The notes: generated by a model not told the origin, from the sequence alone. A stretch of DNA of 64,000 bases from Megalobrama amblycephala (GCF_018812025.1 NC_063050.1:9363539-9427538), one strand, 5' to 3'. Numbered from the stretch's first letter, positions 34,801 to 46,296 are shown. Translations and numbers: made by a program.

Positions 34801-37199
34801 CTGCTCTACCTTTAACATTCACAGTTACAGCGTCTGATCTCTGAGATCCATGTTGATTGTGAGCCTGACAGTAGAAGCGTCCACTCTGTAGTGCACTGAA
34901 ACTCTGTCCAGATCCAACAGCTGAGCTTTCATTCTCCTTAAACCAGCTGAAGTTCAGAGCAGGAGGGTTTGAATCACTGCTGCAGATCAGAGTCACTGAA
35001 TCTCCTGACACTATTTCACCAGATCCAGTTATCAACACTGAGACGTTCCTGGGTGGGTCTAAAACAGAGAAAAAATAAATCTTTGAATAATCTCATTCAA
35101 ACACAATCTCCAGTTTTAAAAAAAGAACAAATGAATCTGTACTCACACGTGACATTGAGCTGAACAGCAGGAGAGATGTGATTGTGTCCGTGTACAGCAC
35201 AGCTATATCTGCCTGCATCCTCTCTTCTGACTGACTGCAGCAGGAGTTCATTGTTTCTGTCTCTTCTCTCAGTTAATGGCTGTGAGTTTCTGTACCAGAT
35301 GAATGTTGCTCTGTCAGTCAGAGTGCAGCTGCTTTTACATGTCAGACGGACTGAATCTCCCTCTGTCACTCTCTCAGGAGACTCCACCTGAAGATCTGAA
35401 CACAACACACACAGTATATCTAGTGCTGCTGTCATACACTGATTATTATTCAACATAATGCACAGAAGAAGAGAGAAACCTCATGAAAGTCACCTGTGAC
35501 AGCAAGAGTCACTCCTGGTCTACCAATCCATCTACCTTCTGTTATATTAGTGATGAATCTGAAATAGTACATGCGTGAATCCGTCAGTGTCACATGACTC
35601 AGTCTGATGGTGCAGTTCTGCTGTTTATCTCCCAGATACTGAAGCCTCTGACTGTATTCAGGGTCCTCTGACAAATCTGGAAACTCTTCACCCTTTATTA
35701 CAGCGCCTTTGGTCCAGAACACTCTCACGATCTGATGTCCAGTAGGGTATGTATAAGTGCAGTTCATTATCACTGATGAATCCTTTAGTGCACAGATGTG
35801 TGAAGGACTGTAACTCACACCCCAATCAGCACTAGAAACACCTGAAAAGTTCATACTAAACAAATTAGTAGCTGCTTTTGCATAAAAATGTGGTATGCAA
35901 AATCTCGTGAGTGTTTTAGTAACTAACCATGAATCATGAGGAGAACCATCAGAAGAGGAGGAGCCATTCTGACTGATGTCACCATAGCAACACCTACAAC
36001 AAATGTACAGTGGCTTATTTCTATTATATTTAAGTGTGTTTTAATCTCTTGTATTGTTTATAGTACAACACGTAGTTAACATATAAATCAGGGATGGGTA
36101 ACTTTGGTCCTGGAGGACCGCTGGAGCATTGTCTGTTTTGGCACTGGTGTTTATTGAGGTTTAGCCAGAATCATTGGTTTCTGTTTGATTAAATTAACCC
36201 CTTTACCATCACCACATCGCTGACGGTCTCAGATTATAGTCGTTTAACATTCATTGCACATTGAAACCACATTCTTAATGTCATGTGGACAAACCGTGTA
36301 TCATTAGAAAGATTAAAGGCTCCGGTTTCCATAATAAACCACGTTTTATGATAGAAGTCAGTTGCAGTGACAGTAATTTCTTAATTTATGTCAGGCGTGC
36401 AAAATAATACATTGGTAAGTTATTTTGAATAGAATAAAAACATTCAGTCATCTCTGCTGCGGTTTATTTGTGTTCACACAGCTCCACTGAACAGCACCTT
36501 TTAGTCCAAAAGTGTGCATCTTTAGGGAAATGATTTATATTTATAGTGATTTATTCTCACGTTTGCAAAATATTTTGTAGAATATCATTTCTGTTCTTTT
36601 CACACTGAATTATGCAATCTTAAGATCAAAAACAGGGTAGAGCGATCTCTGTCTGTTCTGTTCCGGGTTTTGAGAGCGAGTTATATGACTCAGTGAGTGC
36701 TGATTTAGTCTAGGGCTGTCAATCATCTTACGTGGCATAGTTCCTGCCTACTTGTTTATTGCAATTTTAATTGCTTACAAACTATATAAAATAGGCGTGC
36801 CTGCATGCCTTGCCAGTTAATTCTTTTTTTTTTTTTGATATACTGTTTTATGAATCAAACTGTAAGGCAGTGGTTCCCAATCCTGTCCTGGAGTAACCCC
36901 AGCCCTGCAAATTTTGTATGTCTCTCTATTTCTGACACACATTTCAGGTCTTACTGTCACTACTAATGAGCACATTGAATCAGGTGTGATAGATGAAAAT
37001 ATTATACAAAAAATATATTTATATAATATTTGTTTTTTTATCTCTGAGCTTATATAAGTCCATATTAATAACAGTCTGAGTAGTCTTGAACTGTAAACTC
37101 CCAGGTGTCAGCTTTCTAAATAAATGTGTCCCATTCTGGCAAAATGAGTCGCAATGAGCAAATTTTCAAAAATTAGTTATTGTTATTCTCACATTCTCC

Positions 37200-37230
<31 letters not shown>

Positions 37231-38603
37231 CTTTAAAATGATGTATGTTTGAATGAAAAAATGAATGAGCTACATCTGTTTGAAGGTGATAGAGTCGGTC
37301 AATTTTGAGAAAAATTGAGGTAAAGTTTTCTGAGGGCTCCAAAACAAAATCACCAGCAACCATACCTTAAAACCCCATTCCCCATCAAATCACATTTCAT
37401 TGGTTCAGACTCATGCCATCGAGAATTCCCTATGAATGTTCACAAAGTTAGAATGCTGCACTTTACAGCGATTTCAAACTTGTGCTGAGGGAAGCGTCAG
37501 TCGTCCAGAAGCGAACAGAGAAAGACTGCATTTTTCATGTTCAATGGAAAGAAACTCCTCTCAGAAAATGTACAAATAAAGGTACTTTTAGATGTTTAAT
37601 TGCTATTTGGAGGAATGGGATGACTAGACAGGGACGTAATTAACTAATTTTTGTGAAAACCTCAATTTTGGACAAAAATTGACATTTTTCACTTGTTTTG
37701 ACTGTAGCTTGAAATTAGACCATGCGCATTCTAACTAATTGTGCCAACATGGTCACATATGTTCATTATGTGTCTATCTAGAATGACTTTTGAGCAGCAA
37801 CCTTTTAATTCTGGGTAAGCCATGTATGCCCTACTTTCCAAAATGGGGTTGCATGCGAGTTTAAGCACATATGCCCTTCCACTTCCTCTTTCAGGCCAGT
37901 GCAAATCAAGCACCATCTACAGTAAAAGCTGTTGACTCTATGATGGATAAACTTTGCAACTAGTCCATGAATCACCGTGGTGAACCGTATAGGGCCTGCT
38001 CCGTATGGAATATTATTGAAGTTGTTTCTATGGATTCTCAGTTTTGTTGATTAGTTTGCATTTGTGTTTAACCTTGTATTTGTTCAGTTCATTGTCTGTT
38101 TTATACACGTTTTCTCCAGTGAATATGTATAAAGTTTCTTTCTATCTAGAGAAACATCTTAAAGTCTAAACAGCTAATGAACATCACTGTTATTACTCCC
38201 TTTATTACTCTTTTTTCTTTTGTGAAACCGTGCCCCAACCCTTTTCTTGAGCACACAGTTCAAGCTTTCAGTTCAGATCTACTTCATTAGATACTCAACT
38301 TGTGTATTAATGTATGTTACTGTGGTTTGACCTTGTTCATTTGTTACCCAACTTATGTTTAAATACACAATGATACTGGAGCTATTTCAATCTAAGGCAG
38401 ATTTAAATATTTGTAACCAAGATACAAAACCACTTCAACTTTTAAACTTAAAGCTTTTAGTTACCGTGTGACAACTAGCCCCAGTCTCCACTATAACATA
38501 TTTGACTCATCAGATCAATTATTAATAAATGATGATCTTACCTGTTTCACGAACACTCATGACCAGAGACAACAGAACAAATGAACAGAGTGAAACCAGC
38601 AGT
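31806..38603 (-). CDS. CD22/Siglec-like Ig receptor, unit 2 (tail cut off by stop)
   Basis: Paralogue of the unit-1 gene. Exons: 38603-38542 (leader), 35993-35928 (signal peptide), 35841-35494 (V), 35395-35147 (Ig2), 35058-34810 (Ig3), 34734-34659 (membrane), 32196-32163, 32003-31926 (HMYANV tail) and 31826-31806. The last two bases of the membrane exon are TA, where unit 1 has TG. Joined to the G that opens the next exon they make TAG, so the protein should end directly after its membrane helix although the tail exons remain intact. The leader ATG of unit 1 is CTG here; the signal-peptide ATGs in exon 2 remain. The V domain differs from unit 1 at about 20 positions plus a two-residue indel, while Ig2 is identical. 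Likely a tail-less membrane receptor or an early pseudogene. Confidence 0.65.
32857..33896. mobile_element. Long-TIR DNA transposon, unit 2 (uninterrupted)
   Basis: Undisrupted counterpart of the element at 8932-15894, with ends CAGAGCTGCTTGAAAG and CTTTCAAGCAGCACTG. Contains a TTTG/GTTT-rich simple repeat at about 33700-33740, where unit 1 carries DIRS copy 1. No intact transposase. Confidence 0.65.
34395..34612 (-). mobile_element. DIRS-type terminal repeat remnant, unit 2
   Basis: Near-identical to the remnant ending at 16602, with the same GTTCCCTTTCGAAAGGG end on the minus strand. The inner limit is approximate. Confidence 0.5.
36000..38541. other. Intron 1 of CD22-like gene 2
   Basis: Colinear with 17990-20517 of unit 1, including the MITE-like stretches (36090-36190, 36865-36980) and a poly-A run near 37203-37230. 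The 38161-38301 stretch is in the majority orientation (see the inverted segment at 20126-20277). No other gene recognised. Confidence 0.6.
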
Positions 38604-38625
38604 GGGGATTTTATGTGGTCAAACA

Positions 38626-38632
38626 CTTTATA
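38626..38632 (-). promoter_or_regulatory. TATA-like box, CD22-like gene 2
   Basis: TATAAAG on the minus strand, about 23 bases upstream of the leader exon; conserved in all three units. Confidence 0.4.
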
Positions 38633-39109
38633 TTTAACATGAGGATATGACACTTTACCCAGTGCTCACATAGCAAGGTGTAAATAAGGCAACAGGGCAA
38701 CCAACATCAGAGACGACATTAGACTAAAGTAACAAAAGTAATTAATAGAGTAACTGAATATTGAACTTGCATCTTTATATCTAAAGGTTCTCATCATATG
38801 ATATCTTCAAATGTTTTTATTCTGACAGTGACCTTGTGTGCTTTCTGGTGTCTCATGAAACTCTTAATGTGGCCATTAATACAGTTTCCTCTGTAGCGAG
38901 AGAGGTGAGAAAACAAAACCACAGCAGCTTCTCTCTAGAGTTGACTGTGATCATGTGACCATTGTGAGCGAGGAACAGACGAGTGTTGATGTTACAGACC
39001 TGTTACTATGACATCTCTGTTATAAACAGACTGGTTTTTGAATTGTTAATATCCCAAAGGGATCTATGTAATACCTGGAATACAGCATTAGTGTTCCCAT
39101 CTATCCCAA

Positions 39110-39360
39110 ATCCCAGCTAACAGAATTTTGTTATAAGAACGTTCTCTAAATATTCAGTGTTGGTTCTGGGAACATTAAAAACATCCAGTTTTCTTGACGT
39201 TACAGGAACGTTTTTATAAGGTATAATGTTCCTCAAACGTTCTTTCAACTTAATTTTGATCTAAAATTCAACATTCTAGGAACATTGATTTTTAATATTC
39301 CAAGAACTTGAAAATGTTCAGTTTCCTTAATTTTAGTAGAATGTTATTTAAAGGTTATTA
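39110..39360. repeat. GTTCTGGGAAC-type short repeat, unit 2
   Basis: Same family as 21060-21240, but here it extends further right. A 30-bp piece (TTAATTTTAGTAGAATGTTA…) occurs on both sides of the adjacent piggyBac fragment. Confidence 0.5.
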
Positions 39361-39361
39361 T

Positions 39362-40071
39362 ATGAGAATCCTATATTTCTCCAAATGTGCATGCTTTTAA
39401 AAGCCTATATTCAGACTCTTTGCATCACAGAAATACATTATATTTTAAAGTATAATATAAAACCATTATTTTATATTGTAATAAAATTCTGTATGTTTCA
39501 TATACCATGATGAGCTTGAGACATCACAGAAGTTTTTTTTTCACAGCCTACCTGACTGAAATGCCTCATTAATATGCAAGTCTTTTCAGGTCATTACTAT
39601 TCAATTCTTTTGTCTTCACAGGTGAGAATGGCCCATTATTCAGTGGTGATTCACGCCTCCTCGCATACCGTGTTTCTTGGCAAAAAGTGTCTTACAAAAA
39701 CTAAATCAATATATTGCTATAAATGAAAGAGTAGTCAGCATAATTTTTACATAATTTTGAAGCAAAAACTCTAGTCTACAACCTTCAATACCCAAAAGTC
39801 TCGTGAACACAGATTTAATATACTTTTATTGGCCTTATATCAGTGACTTAAGTTTTTTGTTTTTTCAGTAACCACGCATAAACGTTATTCCTTCAAAAAC
39901 ACAAACATGTACACACATGTTCCTCACATATTATGGTAGCCTAGTTTGTGCTGAATACAGTGTAATGACACTTTTGTCATTTATATGTTTATGAACAACT
40001 GAAAAAAGCACAAATGTCAGGGTATGTCAAAACTTCTCCAGGCCCCAAATCAGCCTCAGACTCCAGAGGGT
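39362..40071 (-). mobile_element. Truncated piggyBac-like element
   Basis: Matches part of the element at 61030-62798 in reverse orientation, including the end that reads CCAGAGGG|TTAA at 40068-40075. The opposite end is missing. No coding capacity. Confidence 0.6.
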
Positions 40072-40152
40072 TAATTTTAGTAGAATGTTATTTTAAGGTT
40101 ATTATGATGTTCCTGAAACATTCTTGAGATGTTCAAATTAGTTATTTTGCAG

Positions 40153-40227
40153 GACATTGACTGGAATGACCATTTTTATCAGGAAATCAGCGAGTGTCAG
40201 TGCAAGAACAAACACACCACCACCATC
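40153..40227 (+). pseudogene. Orphan CD300-like tail exon cut by a solo LTR
   Basis: After acceptor TTTTGCAG the exon encodes DIDWNDHFYQEISE, near-identical to the tail exon at 2051 of the full CD300-like gene. It breaks at ACCACCATC, where the LTR begins; the first piece of the 36-bp repeat resumes after the LTR at 40680. No V or membrane exon precedes it in this unit. Confidence 0.7.
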
Positions 40228-40679
40228 TGTTACAACAGAGACGGCTCGGAGGCAGATGTAAAAGCAAGTACAATGTTTTATTGATATCAGCAGAGATAAC
40301 TGTGAGTATATGGCAATGACAGAAGCTTGGTATGTTGATAGAAGAATATATACTCTCCTTTTGTTGATTGTAGGATGAATATGGAGGAGCACGCTGGAGA
40401 CTGGAGACTGGGAACACTCACACACAGTTGGAGAAGCACACGAGGAAGACTGGAGACACTGGAGACGTTGGAGACAGGTAAGTAGCAGATTGGAGTCCTT
40501 AAGGTAAGTACACATGGAGATGTGGTACGAACGAGACCGGACAGTGACTGTGTGTGAGTGTGGGGTTTTTAAGGTGGAAGTGATTGCTGAGTTGATGACG
40601 TGCAGGTGGCGGCGATTAGTACTCTGGCGATTGTGTGCGTGGGTATTGGAGGGAGGTGGAAACTGACGTGTCTGTGACA
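40228..40679 (-). mobile_element. Solo LTR with 5-bp target duplication
   Basis: 452 bp bounded by TGTTACAAC…TGTGACA (TG…CA) and flanked by exact CCATC duplications (40223-40227, 40680-40684). On the minus strand an AATAAA lies about 50 bp before the end, fitting LTR polarity. No internal region is present, so this is the product of LTR-LTR recombination. Confidence 0.82.
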
Positions 40680-40745
40680 CCATCTACACTACAGCAGATA
40701 CTCCAGATGATCAATGATCTACTCCACTATTTTGATCTGTTCTAG

Positions 40746-41543
40746 GTGTCGTGAGCTTCATCAGTGTGACAGGATATCCAGGAGCTGAAGTCAACATCAC
40801 ATGCAAAAATGACTTCAATCCATATTTTGACCATGACCATCACAAATGCTGTAATTTATTTATTTATGTTGTTGGTAATTTGGTGCACAAATTATATTTT
40901 CCGACCCTATTGGCTGATATTTGCTCTTGCTTGCTTAATTTTAAGATTTGTCATTTTGCATAGAAGTAGGCCTAAATGAATCTTTTATTAAGAATGTCAA
41001 GTCTCTTTTTTTTATTTCTAAAGCCCTTTATACAGTAGAGATAATTTCAAAACAGCTTCACAGTAATAAACAGAATCAATGATGCAATCTTTATCAAATT
41101 TGAGACAAATTTAAATTCTGTAAAACAGCTCTAAAAAGACAATAGTGTCATTATTCAGCTTGAGTCAGTGTTGTTTCAGAGTCAGTTCAATAATAAAGTT
41201 CATTCATTAGTTCAATACAGCTATAAGCAGTTTTACTGAAGACACTAGTGTTGTTATTCAGCTTGAGTTAAAATGTGTAGATATTTGCCAAAAAAAAAAA
41301 AAAAAGATACTGAGAAGAACAACAATAGTTGTTCAATTAATCAATTTAGTGCACAAGCCATGTTAAAATGCAAATGTTGCCACTAAGACTTTATTAGTCA
41401 ACAGGAAGTTCAGAACAACTGCAGATACAATAAGAGCTCAAATGATGTTTTGATGATCTGTTTCCTCAGGTTCCTGCAAGAAGCGTCAGACTCGAGGTCA
41501 AACTCTTTCCATAAACCCCTCTGATCCTTCTAAAACTGTTTAG
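40746..41543 (+). pseudogene. Broken CD300-like gene, unit 3
   Basis: Same layout as unit 2. The V-domain start (40746-about 40827, VSFISVTGYPGAEVNITCKN) runs into intron sequence at TTTGACCATG. The short basic tail exon stands at 41470-41543 (RQTRGQTLSINPSDPSKTV, stop 41541-41543). The second half of the V exon is deleted at the same point as in unit 2, so the lesion is shared by descent. Not interrupted by DIRS. Confidence 0.7.
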
Positions 41544-41923
41544 TGCTGCTCCACAATTACCCACAACCCTGTTTTGATCACCCTAAAATGACCTGAGCAG
41601 TAAAAAAGCTCAACTTTCTTCAGAAAAATCCTTCAGGTCCTGCAGATTCTTTATTTTTTTCAGTGTCTTTTGCATATTCGATCCTTTTCCAGGAGTGACT
41701 ATGATTTTAAGATTCATCTTTTCACACTGAGGACAATTGAGGGATTCAAACAGTTATTTAAAAAGGTTCAAACATTCAGAAGGAAATATGATGCATTTAA
41801 ATCCACTACAGTAACTAATGTACTTGTTCTTATGAACTCAGCAGCTCATGTCTGTCCAGATAAACTATTTATGATTTGTTGATTTATGTAACATGACTCA
41901 GTTTCATACAGGGCTCTTGAACA

Positions 41924-42169
41924 TCAGTTATTCTGCATAAGGCTTTTCTGAAGTGTAATTCCAGGAGCTGATCTGGACAGACTGTGTTTGTTTGCTTGTG
42001 CTGAATCTCTGCTGCTGTCCGTGGTGCTGAACATCATCTGAACACTTGAGGGAGCCGCCTGACTCAATCCTGAACACTTTAAAATCTCCTTTATTTGTTC
42101 CACTTTTGTTTTGATCTGATGTGTTTCATATGTGTCTGTGGAAACCAGATTCACTGAAGGAGTATTCAA
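41924..42169 (-). CDS. Conserved 81-codon orphan ORF, unit 3
   Basis: Third copy; protein identical to unit 1. Function unknown. Confidence 0.25.
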   Translation of the reverse strand: MNTPSVNLVSTDTYETHQIKTKVEQIKEILKCSGLSQAAPSSVQMMFSTTDSSRDSAQANKHSLSRSAPGITLQKSLMQNN

Positions 42170-42619
42170 ACAAAGCTACAGTGGAAATCTCAACAGATGC
42201 TGAGTTTTTCCCTTTAAAAATAAAGGTTCTTTATTGGCATTGATGTTCTTCTACATGAAGATCCTTTAACATACATTATACCTTTCCATTGTGAAGTAAA
42301 AAAATAAAATAAAATAAATAAAAAATAAGCTTTTTAATAGTGGACAAGTGTTTGTTAGATTATTAAAATGTCCTTCACCTTAATAAAACATGGATCTTTT
42401 AAGAAATGTTGACAGAAAGGGTCTTTGGGGAAACAAAAAATGGTTTGATGTAATTGTTGTGAAAAAGGACCATGTGACCCCTGTGTGTTATTATATATTT
42501 AATAATATTATAGTAAACTTATTATTCTGATATTTACAAATGAAATATGTAAATGATGTGTAAATTAAATCTTAAATTTCTCTCCATGTTCATGTGATTG
42601 TTTTTCCATCATTGAAATA

Positions 42620-42660
42620 TTTCCGCCACTTTGAATTTCAGACTCATGCCATCGAGAATT
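42620..42660. other. Deletion junction of unit 3
   Basis: Left of here the sequence follows unit 2 around 29110; right of it (from TTCAGACTCATGCCATCGAG) it follows unit 2 around 37410. The intervening 8.3 kb, holding all CD22-like Ig, membrane and tail exons, is absent. Confidence 0.8.
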
Positions 42661-43704
42661 CACTATTAATATTCACAAAGTTAGAATGCTGCACTTTACA
42701 GCGATTTCAAAATTGTGCTGAGGGAAGCGTCAGTCGTCCAGAAGCAAGCACAGAAAAACAGCATTTTTTCTTGTTAAAAGGAAAGAAACTCCTCTCAGAA
42801 AATGTACAAATAAAGCTTTTAGATGTTTAATTGCTATTTGGAGCAATGGGATGACTAGACAGGGACGTAATTAGCTAATTTTTGTGAAAACCTCAATTTT
42901 GACCAAAATTGACATTTTTCATTTGTTTTGCCTGTCGCTTGAAATTAGCCCATGCACACAACTCATTTTGCCATCATGGTCACATATGTTCATTATGTGT
43001 CTATCTAGAATGACTTTTGAACAGCAACCTCTGGGTAAGCCATTTATGCCCTACTTTCCAAAATGGGGGTTGCATGCGGGTTTAAGCACATATGCCCTTC
43101 CACTTCCTCTTTCGGCCAGTGCAAATCAAGCACCATCTACAGTAAAAGCTGTTGACTCTATGATGGATAAACTTTGCAACTAGTCCATGAATCACATGCA
43201 TGGCAAACTGTAGGGCCTGCCGTATGGAATATTATTGAAGTTGTTTCTATGGATTCTCATTTTTGTTGATTAGTTTGCATGTGTAAAGTTTCTTTCTATC
43301 TAGAGAAACATCTTAAAGTCTAAACAGCTAATGAACATGACTGTTATTACTCAGGGGGGGGGATTTTTTTTATTTTTTCTTTTGTGAAACCGTGCCCCAA
43401 CCCTTCTCTTGAGCACACAGTTCAAGCTTTCAGTTCAGATCTACTTCATTAGATACTCAACTTGTGTATTAATGTATGTTACTGTGGTTTGACCTTGTTC
43501 ATTTGTTACCCAACTTACAGTATGTTTAAATACACAATGATACTGGAGCTATTTTAATCTAAGGCAGATTTAAATAGGTATTTGTAACCAAGATACAAAA
43601 CCACCTCAACTTTTGACTTTAAACTTTATAGTTGCTGTGTGACAACTAGCCCCAGTCTCCCCTATAACATATTTGACTCAATTATTAGTAAATGATGATC
43701 TTAC

Positions 43705-43766
43705 CTGTTTCATGAACACTCATGTCCAGAGACAACAGAACAAATGAACAGAGTGAAACCAGCAGT
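43705..43766 (-). pseudogene. Orphan CD22-like leader exon, unit 3
   Basis: Homologous to the leader exons at 20518-20578 and 38542-38603, with an intact donor (ACAG|GTAAG) and the upstream TATAAAG (43789-43795). The body of the gene is deleted, and the start codon is CTG as in unit 2. Confidence 0.6.
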
Positions 43767-44229
43767 GGGAATTTTATATGGTCAAACACTTTATATTTAA
43801 CATGAGGATATGACATATACTTCACCCAGTGCTGATATAGCAAGGTGTAAATAAAGCAACATCAGAGATGACATTAGACTAAAGTAACAAAATAAAAGTA
43901 ATTAATAGAGTAACTGAATATTGAACTTGCAGGATCTCATCATATGATATCTTCAAATATTTTTATTCTGACAGTGACCTTGTGTGCTTTCTGGTGTCTC
44001 ATGAAACTCTTAATAATATATGGATAAATACAGTTTCCTCTGTAGCGAGAGAGGTGAGAAAACAAAACCACAGCAGCTTCTCTCTAGAGTTGACTGTGAT
44101 CATGTGACCATTGTGAGCGATGAACAGACGAGTGTTGATGTTACAGACCTGTTACTATGACATCTCTAGTTATAAACAGACTTGTGCTGCTTTTTGAATT
44201 GTTAATATCCCAAAGGGGTCTATATAATA

Positions 44230-44513
44230 CCTGGAATACAGCATTAGTGTTCCCATTTATCCCAAATGGTATTAGTCTGACTGATTAGTAGCCCCGGAAG
44301 TACCAGCTCTTGAAGCTCACATGCACCAAAGATGTAGCAGATGAGGAAACATTTGGAGGTATAAAGGGTAATGTAGTTTAAGTTTCTCCTGTAGAGGGCA
44401 GTCACTTTAATGTGGTCATTTGATGTTGGTCTGTTGAATTTTAAATCAAAATTGAAAGAACGTTTGAGGAACATCATACCTTTTAAAACACATTCCTCTA
44501 ACATCAAGAAAAC
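44230..44513. other. End of unit 3 and inverted GTTCTGGGAAC-type repeat (left half)
   Basis: Similarity to units 1 and 2 fades near 44260. About 44440-44513 is the reverse complement of 21160-21240 and continues at 46588 after the DIRS insertion. Confidence 0.55.
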
Positions 44514-45023
44514 GTCTTAGGTTACACATGTAACCATGGTTCCCTGAGAGAGGAACGAGACACTGCGTCACCGTGGCAACGCTTTGGGGATCCCTTCTGC
44601 ATAAGTGCTCCTGAAGACGTGTACAACTAGTCCAATCGTAATTGGTGCAATGTCATCCTGTGACGTATGCCGGCAGAATGTGGAAGCTATAAAAGATAAC
44701 ATTTTCCCATGCTGAAAGGAAATTCACTAAGGGTACCAGCCTCTTGGGGCCAGCCCCAGCCACATTCAGTGGAGCAGGTTTGGTGCCCTGAAGTGCATCT
44801 GTGGCAGGGTTCAACCAATTTAATTTTTCTACAGGCCTCTCTACTGAGAGCGAACCCCCCAGAGTCACAAGAACACTGAGTTTTGTGTTTGTTGAAAGTC
44901 GTTGTGCCCCGAAGCACCGATGGCAGCGGGGTTAACAAATCGATTTCCTGAGGGCTCGACGGAGGAGCAGCAGTAATGAACTCCTGCCCTGGAGGGGGTG
45001 CCCTCAAAGGCCTGACATGATCA

Positions 45024-46292
45024 TCAGGACCTCTTTCCTGAAGCCCGTCTGGAGAGAATGACGTTCCTCAGATCCGTCCTCTCCCTTTGGGGCTTTGGTT
45101 GAGAATGGTTGTGCGCCTTAGGTTTTGGAGGGGGTGCTCGAGAGGCAACACTCTCTTTCTGTGCCTGCCGGTATGAGGAGATTGCCGTATATGGGCGGGG
45201 CTGCTCCTTGGCTGCAGCCCCCTGGGATTTGGATTTCAGCAGGATGAACCTCTGAAATGCTGCCACCTGTTTTTTTGACTCCTGAAATCTCTCATATATC
45301 ACATATATTTCTCTCTCGAAATGGCATTGCCGAAGAGACCAGATGATGATAGCGGGGCATCAAGAGAAAAGTTCTATCCCTCACCTTAATGCCCGAGGCC
45401 CGACAAAGCTCTTTAATATACAAGCCTATCAGGCCGACCTGCTGAGGCTTGTAAAATTGCCATGGTGTGTAAACAGGCACCGGCCTGACCTGCTGCCATA
45501 TACACCTTGCCCACCAACGATGATGTAGTTCAGCATGGTTTGATGGGCAGTGTCGGAGCTTTTAGGGATGACGCAGCGTCAGGTGACAAATACGCAGCCA
45601 GGGTTTCTTCAACCCTGGGCATCGTCCCATAACCGTTCTGTTTGAGCCCCACCAGAGAGGAATAATGATGAACGGTGGGGCTCGAAAGCCTAGAAGAATA
45701 TGGCTTATTCCATGATCTCGCCACCTCAGTGTGGAGATCCTAGAAGAACAGCAAGCCCCGACATGGAGGTTGCTGTGCTGACTGGAGGAAGTGCTTATCC
45801 AACTTGCTTTTACTGCACTCCTCCTGTCTCTCGGCCGGCCAATCGATATTTAATTTCGCCATGGCCCGAGAAACAACCTCCACAAGCTCGTCATACTGTG
45901 GTGATTGGGCTGGCGAGTCACCCAAATCACTCATCTCACAGTCAATACTGAGAACATCGACCTCCTCAGAGGCAGATGGACTCAGCAGAAACGGCTCGCA
46001 CGGGCCGTAAGAAGCTTCCGGATCCCGGTATTGAGCACTGGGCTTAGTGGTTGAGTACTGAGAAGGGGCCGCAGCCGTCTCAACCCCCGCCCCAGGTCCA
46101 TCTGTGAAAACCCCATGACTGCAGACGCCGAGCTGCCTCAGCAGCCACGGGACCTGAGCCACGGGGAACGCCGAACTGGCCGCTTTCAGAAAACAAGGCC
46201 AGCAAAAACTCTTGTGCATCTCCCTCCGTTATAAAATGCTGGCAGGGAGGAATGCATGGTCTAAAGTTTTGTTTGCTGCATTCACTCGCCAT
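45024..46292 (-). pseudogene. DIRS gag-like remnant
   Basis: Consecutive frames in shifted registers: 46292-46080 (PCQHFITEGDAQEFLLALF), 46219-45740 (159 residues, acidic, SPQYDELVEVVSRAMAKL), 45724-45530 (VHHYSSLVGLKQNGYGTMPR), 45480-45292 and 45302-45024 (FQESKKQVAAFQRF, then a basic Pro-rich end). The order and wording fit the gag-like first ORF of fish DIRS elements. At least three frameshifts or stops break it. Confidence 0.7.
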
Positions 46293-46294
46293 TT

Positions 46295-46296
<2 letters not shown>

